Shown: positions 38,748 through 48,319, numbered from the stretch's first letter. The stretch: DNA of 64,000 nucleotides from Chromobacterium alticapitis (GCF_002924365.1 NZ_PQWB01000051.1:1-64000); one strand, 5' to 3'. The notes: generated from the letters alone by a model not told the origin. Translations and numbers: made by a program.

Positions 38748-39872
38748 CTATTCTTGCGCAAGTGTTTTGTAAGCGGAATGAGAAAATAACTGTTCAACAT
38801 AGCCCGCCACACCTGCGCGCTCGCGCCCCAGCCAGCTCGCGATGGCCTCGCGGAAGCGCGCGTCGGCGATGTAATGGGCGGAAAACGTCCGCGCCGGTTC
38901 GAAACCGCGGGCCAGCTTGTGCTCGCCCTGCGCGCCGCCTTCAAAGCTTTGCAGGCCGCGGGCGATGGCGTACTCCAGCCCCTGGTAGTAACACAATTCG
39001 AAGTGCAGGCAGGGCACCTCGTCCAGCGCGCCCCAGTAGCGGCCGTACAAGGCGTCGCCGTCGCGCACGCACAGGCTGGCGGCGATGTCCTCTCCGCCCC
39101 GGCTGGCGATGAACATCACGCAGTGATCGGCCAGCCGCTCCCCGATCAACCGGAAAAAGTCCAGGTTCAGATACGGCGCCGAACGGTGCTCCAGATAGGT
39201 TTGCCGATAGCAGCGATAGAACAGCCGCCAATCGGCCTCGCCGATGTCCTTCCCCTCCTGCGCGCGCACCACCACGCCCGCCTCTGCCACCTTGCGCCGC
39301 TCCTGCCGTATCTTTTTGCGCTTGTCGCGGCTCAAGGCGTTTAGGAAATCATCGAAACCGGCGTAGCCGCGATTGCGCCAATGGAACTGCACGCCCTCGC
39401 GCAGCAGCCAGCCCGCCTGCTCCAGCCGCGCCGCCTCGACCTCGCTTGGAAACAACACGTGGGCCGACGAGAGGCCGTTGTCATCTGCCAGTTGCCGCAG
39501 GCCATCTATTAGCCGCGCCTGATCCTCGGCGCCGCCCAGCAACCGGCCGCCCGTCACCGGCGTGAATGGCGAAGCCACCACCAGCTTGGGGTAATACGCC
39601 AGTCCGGCGCGGGCGTAGGCCTCGGACCAAGCCCAGTCGAACACGTATTCGCCGCGGTTGTGCTGTTTCAGATAAGCCGGCGCCAAGGCCTCGGCGCGGC
39701 CGTCCCGCTCCACCGCCAAGGGCAGCGGCCGCCAGCCGCTGGCGCCGCCCACGCAGCCGGTCTCCTCCAGCGCCGCCAGCCATTCCCGCCCGACGAACAC
39801 CCCCGCGCCCTCGCCGGCCGGCCAGGCGGGCCGGGCGATGGCGGCTACGCCTTCATACAATCGCAAACGCAA
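38748..39872 (-). CDS. FemAB-like / GNAT-fold acyltransferase (DUF482 type)
   Basis: The 374 residues match the COG3146 group, which has a double GNAT-like fold related to FemAB peptidyltransferases; substrate unknown. Conserved parts are YVFDWAWSEAY, PYYPKLVVASPFTPVTG-like KLVVASPFTPVTG, LSRDKRKKIRQERRKV, and YGRYWGALDEVPCLHFELCYYQG with GAQGEHKLARGFEP near the end. No ATG is available near the start; TTG at 39872 has AAAGGA six bases ahead and gives MRLRLYEGV. The start is 71 bp from divergent nadE. No obvious signal peptide. Confidence 0.88.
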   Translation of the reverse strand: MRLRLYEGVAAIARPAWPAGEGAGVFVGREWLAALEETGCVGGASGWRPLPLAVERDGRAEALAPAYLKQHNRGEYVFDWAWSEAYARAGLAYYPKLVVASPFTPVTGGRLLGGAEDQARLIDGLRQLADDNGLSSAHVLFPSEVEAARLEQAGWLLREGVQFHWRNRGYAGFDDFLNALSRDKRKKIRQERRKVAEAGVVVRAQEGKDIGEADWRLFYRCYRQTYLEHRSAPYLNLDFFRLIGERLADHCVMFIASRGGEDIAASLCVRDGDALYGRYWGALDEVPCLHFELCYYQGLEYAIARGLQSFEGGAQGEHKLARGFEPARTFSAHYIADARFREAIASWLGRERAGVAGYVEQLFSHSAYKTLAQE

Positions 39873-39943
39873 TGCTTTTCCTTTCCGGGCCTTCGTCTTC
39901 GGGTAAAATGCAACGATCAAGAAACCTTCGGTATCTTCTCAAG

Positions 39944-41536
39944 ATGCGTATCGCACTCGCCCAGTTCAACCCCGTGGTCGGCGACATCGCCGGCAATGCC
40001 CAGAAAATCGTCGATCTCGCCCAGCAAGCCATGGCACAGGGCGCGGACATCCTGTTGACGCCGGAGCTGGCGCTGACCGGCTACAGCCCGGAAGATCTGC
40101 TGCTGCGCGACAGCTTCTACCGCGAAGTGGCGCGCGGCCTGGACATCATCGAGCAACTGGACGGCATCACCGTCATCGTCGGCCACCCGGCCCGCTTCGG
40201 CGCCGAGCGCTTCAACGCCGCCACCGTGCTGCGCGACGGCAACCGCCTGGGCCAGTATCACAAGATGCTGCTGCCCAATTATGAAGTGTTCGACGAATGC
40301 CGCTACTTCACGCCGGGCGCTGCGCCCTTGGTGTTCGAACAAAACGGCGTCAAGGTGGGCGTGCTGATCTGCGAGGACGCCTGGCAGCTGGAACCCGCTT
40401 CCGAGGCCGCCGACGCCGGGGCCGAGCTGCTGCTGAGCCTGAACGCCTCGCCCTTCCATCGCGACAAGATAGAAACCCGCCACGAGGTGCTGCGCTACCG
40501 CGTGGAGGAAACCGGCCTGCCGCTGGCCTACGTCAATCTTGTGGGCGGCCAGGACGAGCTGGTGTTCGACGGCGCATCGTTCGCGCTGGACACGCAGGGA
40601 CGGCTGGTCGCCCAGGCCGCGGCATACGATGAAGAACTGCTGTTGCTGGACTACGCCGACGGCGATCTCCAGCCCGGCCGCTGCGCCGCGCTGCCCGGCA
40701 CGCTGGAAAGCGTGTATCGGACGCTGGTGGTGGGCGTGCGCGACTACATCGGCAAAAACGGCTTCCCCGGCGCGCTGCTCGGCCTGTCCGGCGGCATAGA
40801 TTCGGCGCTGACGCTGGCGGTGGCGGTGGACGCGCTAGGCGCGGACAAGGTGCACGCGGTGATGATGCCCTCGCGCTACACCGCGGATATTTCGGTGACC
40901 GACAGCCGAGACATGATCGCCCGCCTCGGCGTCAAGTACGACGAGATCGAAATCTGGCCGATGTACGAGAGCTTCATGGCCGCCCTCGCCCCTTCGTTCG
41001 AAGGCCTGGCCATGGACACCACCGAGGAGAACCTGCAGGCGCGCATCCGCGGCACCCTGCTGATGGCGCTGTCCAACAAGAGCGGCAAGCTGGTGCTGAC
41101 CACCGGCAACAAGTCCGAGATGACCACCGGCTACTGCACGCTGTACGGCGACATGGCCGGCGGCTTCGCCGTGCTGAAAGACGTGGCCAAGACCCTGGTA
41201 TTCGAGCTGTGCCGCTGGCGCAATACCGTGTCCGACGTGATCCCGGAACGCATCATCACCCGTCCGCCGTCGGCCGAACTGCGCCCGGATCAGAAAGACC
41301 AGGACAGCCTGCCGCCGTACGAGGTGCTGGACGCCATCATGGCGCGCTACGTCGAAGACAATGAATCCGCCGAGGAAATCATCGCGGCCGGCTACGACGC
41401 GGCCGACGTCAAGCGCGTGGTCCGCCTGCTCAAGATCAACGAGTACAAGCGCCGCCAGGCGCCGGTGGGTCCGCGCGTGACCCAGCGCGGCTTCGGCAAG
41501 GATTGGCGCTACCCGATCACCAACCGCTTCAGCTGA
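39944..41536 (+). CDS. nadE: glutamine-dependent NAD+ synthetase
   Basis: NadE amidates nicotinic acid adenine dinucleotide to NAD+ with ATP, taking ammonia from glutamine. The 530 residues consist of a nitrilase-type glutaminase domain (about 1-260) and a synthetase domain. The triad is Glu in LTPELALTGYSPEDLL, Lys in YHKMLLPNYEVF and Cys in VGVLICEDAW. The synthetase ATP loop LGLSGGIDSALTLAV is at about 283-297, followed by TTGNKSEMTTGYCTLYGDMAGG. No good ribosome site is seen. It is divergent from the FemAB-like gene and 118 bp before lolA. Confidence 0.96.
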   Translation: MRIALAQFNPVVGDIAGNAQKIVDLAQQAMAQGADILLTPELALTGYSPEDLLLRDSFYREVARGLDIIEQLDGITVIVGHPARFGAERFNAATVLRDGNRLGQYHKMLLPNYEVFDECRYFTPGAAPLVFEQNGVKVGVLICEDAWQLEPASEAADAGAELLLSLNASPFHRDKIETRHEVLRYRVEETGLPLAYVNLVGGQDELVFDGASFALDTQGRLVAQAAAYDEELLLLDYADGDLQPGRCAALPGTLESVYRTLVVGVRDYIGKNGFPGALLGLSGGIDSALTLAVAVDALGADKVHAVMMPSRYTADISVTDSRDMIARLGVKYDEIEIWPMYESFMAALAPSFEGLAMDTTEENLQARIRGTLLMALSNKSGKLVLTTGNKSEMTTGYCTLYGDMAGGFAVLKDVAKTLVFELCRWRNTVSDVIPERIITRPPSAELRPDQKDQDSLPPYEVLDAIMARYVEDNESAEEIIAAGYDAADVKRVVRLLKINEYKRRQAPVGPRVTQRGFGKDWRYPITNRFS

Positions 41537-41566
41537 GCCGGCAACATTCCGCAACGCTTTTCATAA

Positions 41567-41609
41567 ACCGCGCGGCGGCGGGGCCGAACCCGTCCGCCCG
41601 CCGCGCGGT
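41567..41609 (+). other. 12-bp perfect inverted repeat between nadE and lolA
   Basis: ACCGCGCGGCGG (41567-41578) is the exact reverse complement of CCGCCGCGCGGT (41598-41609), with a 19-nt loop. CTAGCATTTT follows, so it may be a weak nadE terminator or an mRNA boundary element. Confidence 0.5.
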
Positions 41610-41654
41610 CCTAGCATTTTCACGGCAGCCCGGCTGTCCCAAGGAAAACACTCG

Positions 41655-42272
41655 ATGAAACCCATTTTCCCTCTGCTGGGCGCCGCCCTGGCCTGCTGCC
41701 TGGCCCTGCCGGCGCACGCCTCGGCCGTGGCGCAACTAAAGGCCTTCGTCGCCGGCAGCAAGACGCTGAGCTCAGACTTCAGCCAGACCGTCACCAACAA
41801 GGGCAAGCGCGAGGAAGCCAGCGGCAAGCTGGAAATCGCCCGCCCCGGCAAATTCCGCTGGGAATACACCAAGCCCTACGCCCAGCTGATCGTCGGCGAC
41901 GGCAAAACGCTGTGGATCTATGACCAGGATCTGGCCCAAGTCACCCGCAAGGCGCAAGGCGCGGCGCTGGGCTCCAGCCCGGCGGCGCTCTTGGCCGGCA
42001 GCAACGCCATCGAACGAGACTACAAGCTGAACGAAGCCGGCAAGCAAGGCGACATCGAATGGCTGGCCGCCAGCCCGAGCAAGCCGGACAACACCTTCAG
42101 CGCTATCCGCATGGGTTTCCGCAACAATATGCTGGTGGAAATGGAACTGACCGACAGCTTCGGCAACGACACCCGCATCCGCTTCAGCCAGCCGCGGCAG
42201 AACGTGGCGCTGCCGGCCTCCCGTTTCGCCTTCGCGCCGCCCAAGGGCATGGACGTGGTCAGCGGCGATTGA
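41655..42272 (+). CDS. lolA: outer-membrane lipoprotein carrier protein LolA
   Basis: LolA ferries lipoproteins across the periplasm from the LolCDE exporter to LolB at the outer membrane. The 205-residue precursor has a signal peptide (MKPIFPLLGAALACCLALPAHA, cleavage about residue 22). The mature part shows SDFSQTVTNKGKREEASGKLEIARPGKFRWEY, the family's hydrophobic-cavity start, and KTLWIYDQDLAQVTRK. AAGGAAAAC precedes the ATG. It follows nadE; a 7-bp GC hairpin (42279-42306) lies after the stop. Confidence 0.95.
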   Translation: MKPIFPLLGAALACCLALPAHASAVAQLKAFVAGSKTLSSDFSQTVTNKGKREEASGKLEIARPGKFRWEYTKPYAQLIVGDGKTLWIYDQDLAQVTRKAQGAALGSSPAALLAGSNAIERDYKLNEAGKQGDIEWLAASPSKPDNTFSAIRMGFRNNMLVEMELTDSFGNDTRIRFSQPRQNVALPASRFAFAPPKGMDVVSGD

Positions 42273-42278
42273 TCCCCG

Positions 42279-42306
42279 CCCGCGGTCGCCGCTCGGCCTC
42301 CGCGGG
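42279..42306 (+). terminator. weak hairpin, possible lolA terminator
   Basis: CCCGCGG (42279-42285) and CCGCGGG (42300-42306) pair around 14 nt and are followed by TGCTTTCC. The T content is poor, so termination is uncertain. Confidence 0.4.
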
Positions 42307-42413
42307 TGCTTTCCCCCTCCCGCAGCTTGCCATCCCGCCTTTGCAATCCCTCCTACCGACCGCTACAAATAGGAAATATTCGGCACAAGACAGTCAAATT
42401 CGGGATTTGACAC

Positions 42414-44780
42414 ATGAAAAACGGCAAGACAGGCACCAGGTCCCTGGCCGGCCGCCTGGTATTGGCCACCCTGCTATTCTGCCTCGCCTTCACTTTCGCC
42501 ACCGTCGTCGTCAAAACCTGGCTGACTTGGAACGAGCAAGTCCAGGCCATGCAAAACCAGTTGAACCTGATCGGCGACATCTACCAGCAAACGCTGAACA
42601 AGGCCATCTGGGACCTGGACCGCAGCGCCATAGACGAGCATCTGCGCAGCAGCTTCCACGTGCCGTCGGTCGGCAAGGTCACCATCAAGCTGATCAATCT
42701 GAACGCCGAATCGCAACGGCCTTACGAGGCGGAGTCCTTCATGCTGTCCAAGCCCGGCTGGCAAAACACCGCCTGGACGCCGAAAATATTCTTCCTGCTT
42801 AAACACCACGACCTCACCGCCCACACCACCGAAACGATAGGCAGCCTGGAGATAGAGGGCGATAGCCGCATTCTGGTCGCGGAGCTGAAGAAGGAAATCG
42901 GCAACATAGTCCTGACGCAGACCATCTACTCGCTGATGCTGGCCGGCTTTCTGATGTTGATTTTCAACCGTTACGTCACCAGCCACATCCGCAAGATCGC
43001 CCTGCATCTGGATCAGTTCTCGCCGCAGACTTTGCACAAGCTGATACGGCTGGAGCGGCGGCACAGCCATCAGGACGAGCTGGACAAACTGGCCAACGGC
43101 ATCAATACGATGCAGCAGAACTTGTCCGAGTATTTGGCGCAAAAAAATCAGTATGAAGAAGAACTCTCCGCCCACCGCGACCACTTGAGCGAGCTGGTGC
43201 ATCAGCGCACGGCGGATTTGCACCAGGCCAACATTGCCTTGACGACCTCAGCCGACACGCTGCGCCAGCTCGGCGACATCGGCAAGGCGCTGACGGCCAG
43301 CCTGGACAGCAAGGCGATATGCGTCGCGCTCTACCAGCATCTGCGCGAGCTGATGCCCATAGACAGCTTCGCCGTCGCCCTGCTCAAATTCGACGCCAAC
43401 GCTCTGGAACTGATTTACAGCATCGACGACGGCGAGGAAAAACCCGCCCTTCTTTATCCGCTGGATAAAACAGACACCTTCGTCGTCAGCGCATTTCTCG
43501 GCACCGAAGAAATTCTGCTGCTCGACGAAAACGCCATCGCGCAGTTGCATGCGCCGGCCGGCGCGCCGTTCGGGCAAAACATGAAACAAGGCGTGGTCCA
43601 TCAGCTGACCGCCGGCCGCAATTGCATTGGCATAGCCATGGCGCTCAGCCGCGAGGCAGGCGCGTTTCAGCGACGCGAGCTGGAAATCCTGCGCTCCATC
43701 GCCGCCTACGCCGCCATCGCGCTGACCAACGCCATCTCCTACAACATGATCAAAGCCGCGCGGCAACACGCGGACCAGGCTCTGCAGGAACTGCGGCAGA
43801 CCCAGGGGCAATTGATACAGTCCGAAAAAATGGCCGTGCTGGGCCAGCTAGTCGCCGGCGTCGCCCATGAAATCAACACGCCAATCGGCGCCATCAAATC
43901 CAGCAGCAACAATATCCTGGACGCGCTGGGCCATGCGCTGGACAACCTGCCCGCCATTCTGCTGCAACTGGACGCGCCTCATCTCGAATTGTTCAAGCAA
44001 TTGCTGGACAGCGGCAAGCAAGCCAACGCGGCGTTCAACAGCCGGGAAGAACGCAGCATATCCAGGCAACTGGCCGAGCAGCTGACCCAGCTCGGCCTGG
44101 AGGACGCGCGCGGCAAGGCCGCCATGCTGGTCCAATTGCGGGCGCATGAGCGCTATCTTGATTTCCAGCCCTTGCTGACGCATCCGCAAAGCGGAGAAAT
44201 CTTGAACGCCGCCTATAATTTGCACTCCATCATCATGAATGCGGCCAACATCAATATGGCAGTGGACCGCGTCGGAAAAATCATTTTCGCGCTGAAGACA
44301 TTCTCCCGTTTCGATACCAATGACGAAATGATGGAAGCGCCATTAACCGACAGCATAGAAACCGTGCTGACTATTTATCAAAACAAGATCAAGCAAAATA
44401 TAGAGCTGATTCGGGATTATCAGGACATCCCGCAAATAAAATGCCAGCCAGATCAACTCAATCAGGTCTGGACCAATCTGATTGCCAACTCGCTGCAGGC
44501 CATGAATTACCACGGCACCCTGCGGCTTGGCATTCAAAAAGACGGGGACTATGCTGTAGTGTCCATCCACGACACCGGCTGCGGCATTCCCGAAGCCGTC
44601 AAAGATCGCATATTCGACCCCTTCTTCACCACCAAACCCAGAGGCGAAGGCACGGGATTGGGCCTGGACATCGTCAGAAAAATCATAGAAAGACACAGGG
44701 GGAAAATAGAATTTTCCAGCGAAGTGGGCCATGGCACCACGTTCAAGGTTTTCTTGCCCTATGAACAGGAGGCAAGATGA
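42414..44780 (+). CDS. membrane sensor histidine kinase with GAF domain
   Basis: The 788-residue kinase has TM1 (about 12-34) and TM2 (about 168-186) around a periplasmic sensor that I do not recognise. A HAMP-like linker and coiled coil (about 187-275), a GAF-like domain (about 285-445), and the kinase core with His485 in VAGVAHEINTP follow. The N-box NQVWTNLIANSLQAM, the G1 box DTGCGIP and GTGLGLDIV form a complete ATPase. Between the H-box and N-box are roughly 195 residues, longer than the usual 110 or so, mostly helical. It overlaps the next gene by ATGA (44777-44780), so both are coupled. Confidence 0.92.
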   Translation: MKNGKTGTRSLAGRLVLATLLFCLAFTFATVVVKTWLTWNEQVQAMQNQLNLIGDIYQQTLNKAIWDLDRSAIDEHLRSSFHVPSVGKVTIKLINLNAESQRPYEAESFMLSKPGWQNTAWTPKIFFLLKHHDLTAHTTETIGSLEIEGDSRILVAELKKEIGNIVLTQTIYSLMLAGFLMLIFNRYVTSHIRKIALHLDQFSPQTLHKLIRLERRHSHQDELDKLANGINTMQQNLSEYLAQKNQYEEELSAHRDHLSELVHQRTADLHQANIALTTSADTLRQLGDIGKALTASLDSKAICVALYQHLRELMPIDSFAVALLKFDANALELIYSIDDGEEKPALLYPLDKTDTFVVSAFLGTEEILLLDENAIAQLHAPAGAPFGQNMKQGVVHQLTAGRNCIGIAMALSREAGAFQRRELEILRSIAAYAAIALTNAISYNMIKAARQHADQALQELRQTQGQLIQSEKMAVLGQLVAGVAHEINTPIGAIKSSSNNILDALGHALDNLPAILLQLDAPHLELFKQLLDSGKQANAAFNSREERSISRQLAEQLTQLGLEDARGKAAMLVQLRAHERYLDFQPLLTHPQSGEILNAAYNLHSIIMNAANINMAVDRVGKIIFALKTFSRFDTNDEMMEAPLTDSIETVLTIYQNKIKQNIELIRDYQDIPQIKCQPDQLNQVWTNLIANSLQAMNYHGTLRLGIQKDGDYAVVSIHDTGCGIPEAVKDRIFDPFFTTKPRGEGTGLGLDIVRKIIERHRGKIEFSSEVGHGTTFKVFLPYEQEAR

Positions 44781-45199
44781 AAAAAGGCGTGATTCTTTGC
44801 GTGGATGACGAGCCCAGCGTGCTCATCGCCTTGCGCGACCAATTGAAAAAACATTATCCCGCCTATCTGGTGGAAATCGCCGAAAGCGCGGCCGAAGGGC
44901 TGGACATACTCGACGAAATCGCCGCCGAAGGCTGGATTCCCTTGGTGGTGATTTCCGACTTCATCATGCCGAGCATGAATGGCGACGCCTTTCTGTCCGC
45001 CGCCAGAAAACTATTCCCGCACATCATCACCGTTCTGCTGTCCGGCCAGGGCAACGAGGCCTCCATACATTCGGCGCTGGCGACGGGTTCGGCCAACCAC
45101 TTTTTTTCCAAGCCCTGGGAGGCGACAGATCTGATGCGCTGCATAGACGCCGGGCTCGATGAATTCTGGCGCAAGATGGGAAACGATCATGCCGACTGA
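44777..45199 (+). CDS. single-domain response regulator
   Basis: A CheY-like receiver of 140 residues with no output domain. The acidic pair is in ILCVDDEPSV, the phospho-Asp is D61 in VVISDFIMPSMNGD, Ser/Gly follow in VLLSGQGNEAS, and the Lys is in FFSKPWEATDL. This FxxKPW end resembles receivers that are fused to HD-GYP or GGDEF outputs. It starts inside the kinase stop codon and its own end overlaps the next gene by 11 bp, so all three are one operon. It could be a shuttle or phosphate sink for the kinase at 42414. Confidence 0.94.
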   Translation: MKKGVILCVDDEPSVLIALRDQLKKHYPAYLVEIAESAAEGLDILDEIAAEGWIPLVVISDFIMPSMNGDAFLSAARKLFPHIITVLLSGQGNEASIHSALATGSANHFFSKPWEATDLMRCIDAGLDEFWRKMGNDHAD

Positions 45200-46202
45200 C
45201 GGGCTCTCCGGAGCGGACAGGAAAATCGTCCTCTGCGTCGACGACGACATCGCCGTGCTCAGCGCCCTGCGCAACGCGCTGTCGCAGCACTTCCACAACG
45301 AACTCATCGTCGAAATCGCCGAAAGCGGCGAAGAGGCGCTGGATCTGCTCGAAGAGCTGCGGCAGGAAGGCCGGCCGCTGACCATCATCGTGGCCGACTA
45401 CATCATGCCCGGCATGAAAGGGGACGAGTTGCTGGTGCGCGTGCACACCAGCCAGCCCTCCGCCATCAAGATCATGCTGACCGGGCAGAGCGATATGCAG
45501 GGCGTCAAGCGCGCCATCAACGAGGCCAATCTGTTCCGCTTCATGGAAAAGCCCTGGCTCAACGAAGACCTGATCCTGACTTTGCAATCGGCGATCCGTT
45601 CCTATGTGCTGGACCAGGAACTGCGCGGCTATATCGATAAGCTGCAGCGCATGAACGACGAGCTGGAGAACATAGTCCAGGCCCGCACCCATGAGCTGGA
45701 GCTGAAAAACGAGGAGCTGAACCGCCTCGCCACCACCGACAGGCTGACCGGCCTCTACAACCGGCTGTTCCTGGAAAAAATGCTGCCGCACGAGTTCGCG
45801 GTGGCCAAGCGCTTTTCCAGCCCGTTTGCCTTCATCCTGCTGGACATCGACCACTTCAAACTGGTCAACGACCGGCATGGCCACCAGGTGGGCGACGAGG
45901 TGCTGAAGACGATGGCCGACATCATCCGCCGCACCGTCCGCGCCTGCGACATCACCGTGCGCTGGGGAGGCGAGGAATTTCTGATCATCTGCAGCGACAC
46001 CCACCTGCGCGGCGCCCGCACGCTGGCGGAAAAGCTGCGGCAGGCCGTAGAGGGCCATGACTTCCCCGTCGTCGAGCGCTGCACCGCCAGCTTCGGCGTG
46101 GCCGCCTACCAGGAAAGCGACGACATCCACAGCATGCTGGAACGGGCCGATCAGGCCCTCTACGCCGCCAAGCACGCCGGCCGCAACCGGGTGGAGGGCT
46201 AG
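45189..46202 (+). CDS. response regulator with GGDEF domain (diguanylate cyclase)
   Basis: The 337 residues hold a receiver (about 10-130, D70 in IIVADYIMPGMKGD), a coiled linker (about 140-180), and a diguanylate cyclase domain whose active-site motif is WGGEEFL (260-264). An I-site RACD (251-254) lies five residues earlier, so product inhibition is expected. The output is c-di-GMP synthesis when phosphorylated. ATG at 45189 is chosen from the MPTDGLSG start; an in-frame ATG at 45159 would overlap more with the previous gene. It ends the three-gene kinase operon. Confidence 0.94.
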   Translation: MPTDGLSGADRKIVLCVDDDIAVLSALRNALSQHFHNELIVEIAESGEEALDLLEELRQEGRPLTIIVADYIMPGMKGDELLVRVHTSQPSAIKIMLTGQSDMQGVKRAINEANLFRFMEKPWLNEDLILTLQSAIRSYVLDQELRGYIDKLQRMNDELENIVQARTHELELKNEELNRLATTDRLTGLYNRLFLEKMLPHEFAVAKRFSSPFAFILLDIDHFKLVNDRHGHQVGDEVLKTMADIIRRTVRACDITVRWGGEEFLIICSDTHLRGARTLAEKLRQAVEGHDFPVVERCTASFGVAAYQESDDIHSMLERADQALYAAKHAGRNRVEG

Positions 46203-46224
46203 CCCCGCGCCCGCCCCTGCCCCG

Positions 46225-47028
46225 CTAGCCCTCCTTCTGCGCCCAGGTGGCGATGAAAGTCGGCAGATAGCGGTCAATCACGAAGCGCGGCGCGGCGGCA
46301 TAAGCCTCCTGGAAGCCGCGCAGCGCGAAACCCGCCGCCAGCTGGCCGCCTATCAGCTGGCTCAGACTGTGGCCGAACACCAAGGACTCGCCGCGCTCGC
46401 GCTTGGCCGCCAGCGCGGCCTCGTCCAGATCGCGCACATCCGCGTAGGGCGGCTTGTAACGCGGCGTGATCCGCCCCCGGGCCAGATCATCCGCATCGCG
46501 CTCCGCCACAAAAACCACCGGGTTGTAAAAGCTGGCCAGCAGCCGCCCGCCCGGCCGCAGCACGCGCATGCATTCACGCCATACCGGCGCCACATCCGGC
46601 GCGTACAGATTGGAAATCGGGTGGAACACGCAATCGAAGCTCGCATCGGCGAAGCGGGACAGATCGGCCATATCGCCCTGCTCCAGCCGCAACGCCAGCC
46701 CTTCGCGCCCAGCCACCATGCGGTCGCGCGCCAATTGCTCGGCCGATGCGTCCAGCACCGTCACCTCGGCTCCGGCAGCGGCCAGCAAGGGCGCCTGCTG
46801 GCCGCCGCCGGCCGCCAGGCACAATATGCGCCAACTGGCCGGCGCATCCAGCCAGCCGGTTGGCAGCGGGTCCGGCGTCAGCCTGGCCTGATGGCGGCCA
46901 GCGCGGGCGTCGGCGATATCGGCCGCGGAAACGGGGCGCGACCATTCGCAGTCGGCGCGGGCCTGTTTATCCCAGGCGGCTTGGTTATGGCGGAAAACTT
47001 CGTCGTGTATGGATACGGCGTCAGGCAT
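46225..47028 (-). CDS. SAM-dependent methyltransferase (class I)
   Basis: The 267-residue protein has a Rossmann methyltransferase core: ILCLAAGGGQQAPLLAAAGAEVTVLDAS (motif I and the acidic loop, about 68-95), a GDMADLSRF segment with the post-motif Asp, SFDCVFHPISN, and RPGGRLLASFY (motif III). Substrate unknown. ATG at 47028 has a strong AGGAGG seven bases upstream; a longer in-frame start at 47151 lacks one. It is convergent with the REC-GGDEF gene and is separated from recR by 265 bp without visible features. Confidence 0.9.
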   Translation of the reverse strand: MPDAVSIHDEVFRHNQAAWDKQARADCEWSRPVSAADIADARAGRHQARLTPDPLPTGWLDAPASWRILCLAAGGGQQAPLLAAAGAEVTVLDASAEQLARDRMVAGREGLALRLEQGDMADLSRFADASFDCVFHPISNLYAPDVAPVWRECMRVLRPGGRLLASFYNPVVFVAERDADDLARGRITPRYKPPYADVRDLDEAALAAKRERGESLVFGHSLSQLIGGQLAAGFALRGFQEAYAAAPRFVIDRYLPTFIATWAQKEG

Positions 47029-47293
47029 CTTGACCTCCTGCAGAGGAAAGGGAAACCGATGCCGGCGCGCAGCGGCGCAAACGATGCCCGCGCCCAAACG
47101 GGACGGGATGCGGGGCAATCTGTCGACAACAAGCAATGCGCACGCTCGCACGCGCCGGACGGCGGAGCGAAAATCGGGGACGCCAAGGGCATCCGGGCAT
47201 CACTTGTTCATGTCGATCAGACTCCTGAAGAGGAAAACAGGGGAAAGCAGGCGACGATTCTAGCGAATCCGCCATGCCGAAACCATGCGCCGG

Positions 47294-47890
47294 CTATACG
47301 CTGCGCCGCTCGTACACCGCCTGGGCCAGCGTGCCCAGGTCCACGTATTCCAGCTCGCCGCCCACCGGCATGCCGCGGGCGATGCGGGTCACGGCCAGCC
47401 CGCGGTCCTTGAACAGCTCGCTCAACATATGAGCCGTCACCTCGCCCTCGGCGGTGAAATTGGTGGCGACCACGATCTCGCTCACCTGGCCGTCCAGCGC
47501 GCGCGGCAGCAGCTTGTCCAGGTTCAGGTCCTTGGGACCGATATTGTCCAACGGCGAAATCCGCCCCATCAACACGAAATACAGACCCTCGAAGCACTTG
47601 GCCTGCTCCAGCATCATCAGGTCCGCCGGCATCTCCACGATGCACAGCTGGTCCTGCCGGCGGCCGTCGTCGGCGCAGATCGCGCACAGTTCGGCCTCGC
47701 TGAAGGTATTGCAGCGTTGGCAATGCGTCAGCTGAGTCAGCGCCACGTCCAGCGCGCGCGCCAGCTTGTCCGCGCCCTTCTTGTCCCGCTGCAGCAGGTG
47801 GAAAGCCATGCGCTGCGCGGTTTTCGGGCCGACGCCGGGCAGCACTTTCAAGGCGGAGATCAATTGCTCCAGCGCGGGGGGATTCTTCAT
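47294..47890 (-). CDS. recR: recombination mediator RecR
   Basis: RecR works with RecF and RecO to load RecA on gaps bound by SSB. The 198 residues contain the helix-hairpin-helix (about 12-30: [20 protein letters not shown]), a four-Cys zinc finger ([18 protein letters not shown]) and a Toprim domain with [16 protein letters not shown] and [19 protein letters not shown] at 47890 gives [11 protein letters not shown]; an in-frame ATG 45 bp upstream is not conserved. It ends the dnaX-ybaB-recR operon, the normal proteobacterial order. Confidence 0.97.
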   Translation of the reverse strand: MKNPPALEQLISALKVLPGVGPKTAQRMAFHLLQRDKKGADKLARALDVALTQLTHCQRCNTFSEAELCAICADDGRRQDQLCIVEMPADLMMLEQAKCFEGLYFVLMGRISPLDNIGPKDLNLDKLLPRALDGQVSEIVVATNFTAEGEVTAHMLSELFKDRGLAVTRIARGMPVGGELEYVDLGTLAQAVYERRSV

Positions 47891-47987
47891 CGACACGGCA
47901 TCAACCTGCGGAAAACCCGGCGCGGCGCCCGGCATGCCATGCCCAAGCGCCGCGCCGAAGAAAAAGGCCCGTCGCCGGGCCCTGGAA

Positions 47988-48314
47988 TCAGAACGGGAAC
48001 TTCATCCCGGCCGGCAGGTTCATGCCGGCGGTGAAACCGGACATGCGTTCCTGGCTGGTGGCCTCCACCTTGCGCGCGGCGTCGTTGAACGCGGCGGCGA
48101 TCAGGTCTTCCAGCATTTCCTTGTCGTCCAGCACGCTGTCGTCGATGGCGACGCGCTTGACATCGTGGGAGCAGGTCATCGTGACCTTGACCATGCCGGC
48201 TCCGGACTGGCCTTCCACTTCCACCAAGGCCAGTTCTTCCTGAGCCTTCTTCATGTTTTCCTGCATTTGCTGGGCCTGCTTCATCAGGCCGGCGATACCT
48301 GCTTTGCCGAACAT
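47988..48314 (-). CDS. nucleoid-associated protein YbaB/EbfC
   Basis: This 108-residue DNA-binding protein (YbaB/EbfC) forms tweezer-like dimers. [28 protein letters not shown] is a long helix with Met/Gln repeats, and the centre ([28 protein letters not shown]) is the conserved beta region. The tail is rich in Gly/Met. It begins 5 bp after the dnaX stop, with AGGAGTGA as ribosome site, and lies between dnaX and recR. Confidence 0.96.
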   Translation of the reverse strand: MFGKAGIAGLMKQAQQMQENMKKAQEELALVEVEGQSGAGMVKVTMTCSHDVKRVAIDDSVLDDKEMLEDLIAAAFNDAARKVEATSQERMSGFTAGMNLPAGMKFPF

Positions 48315-48319
48315 CGCGG

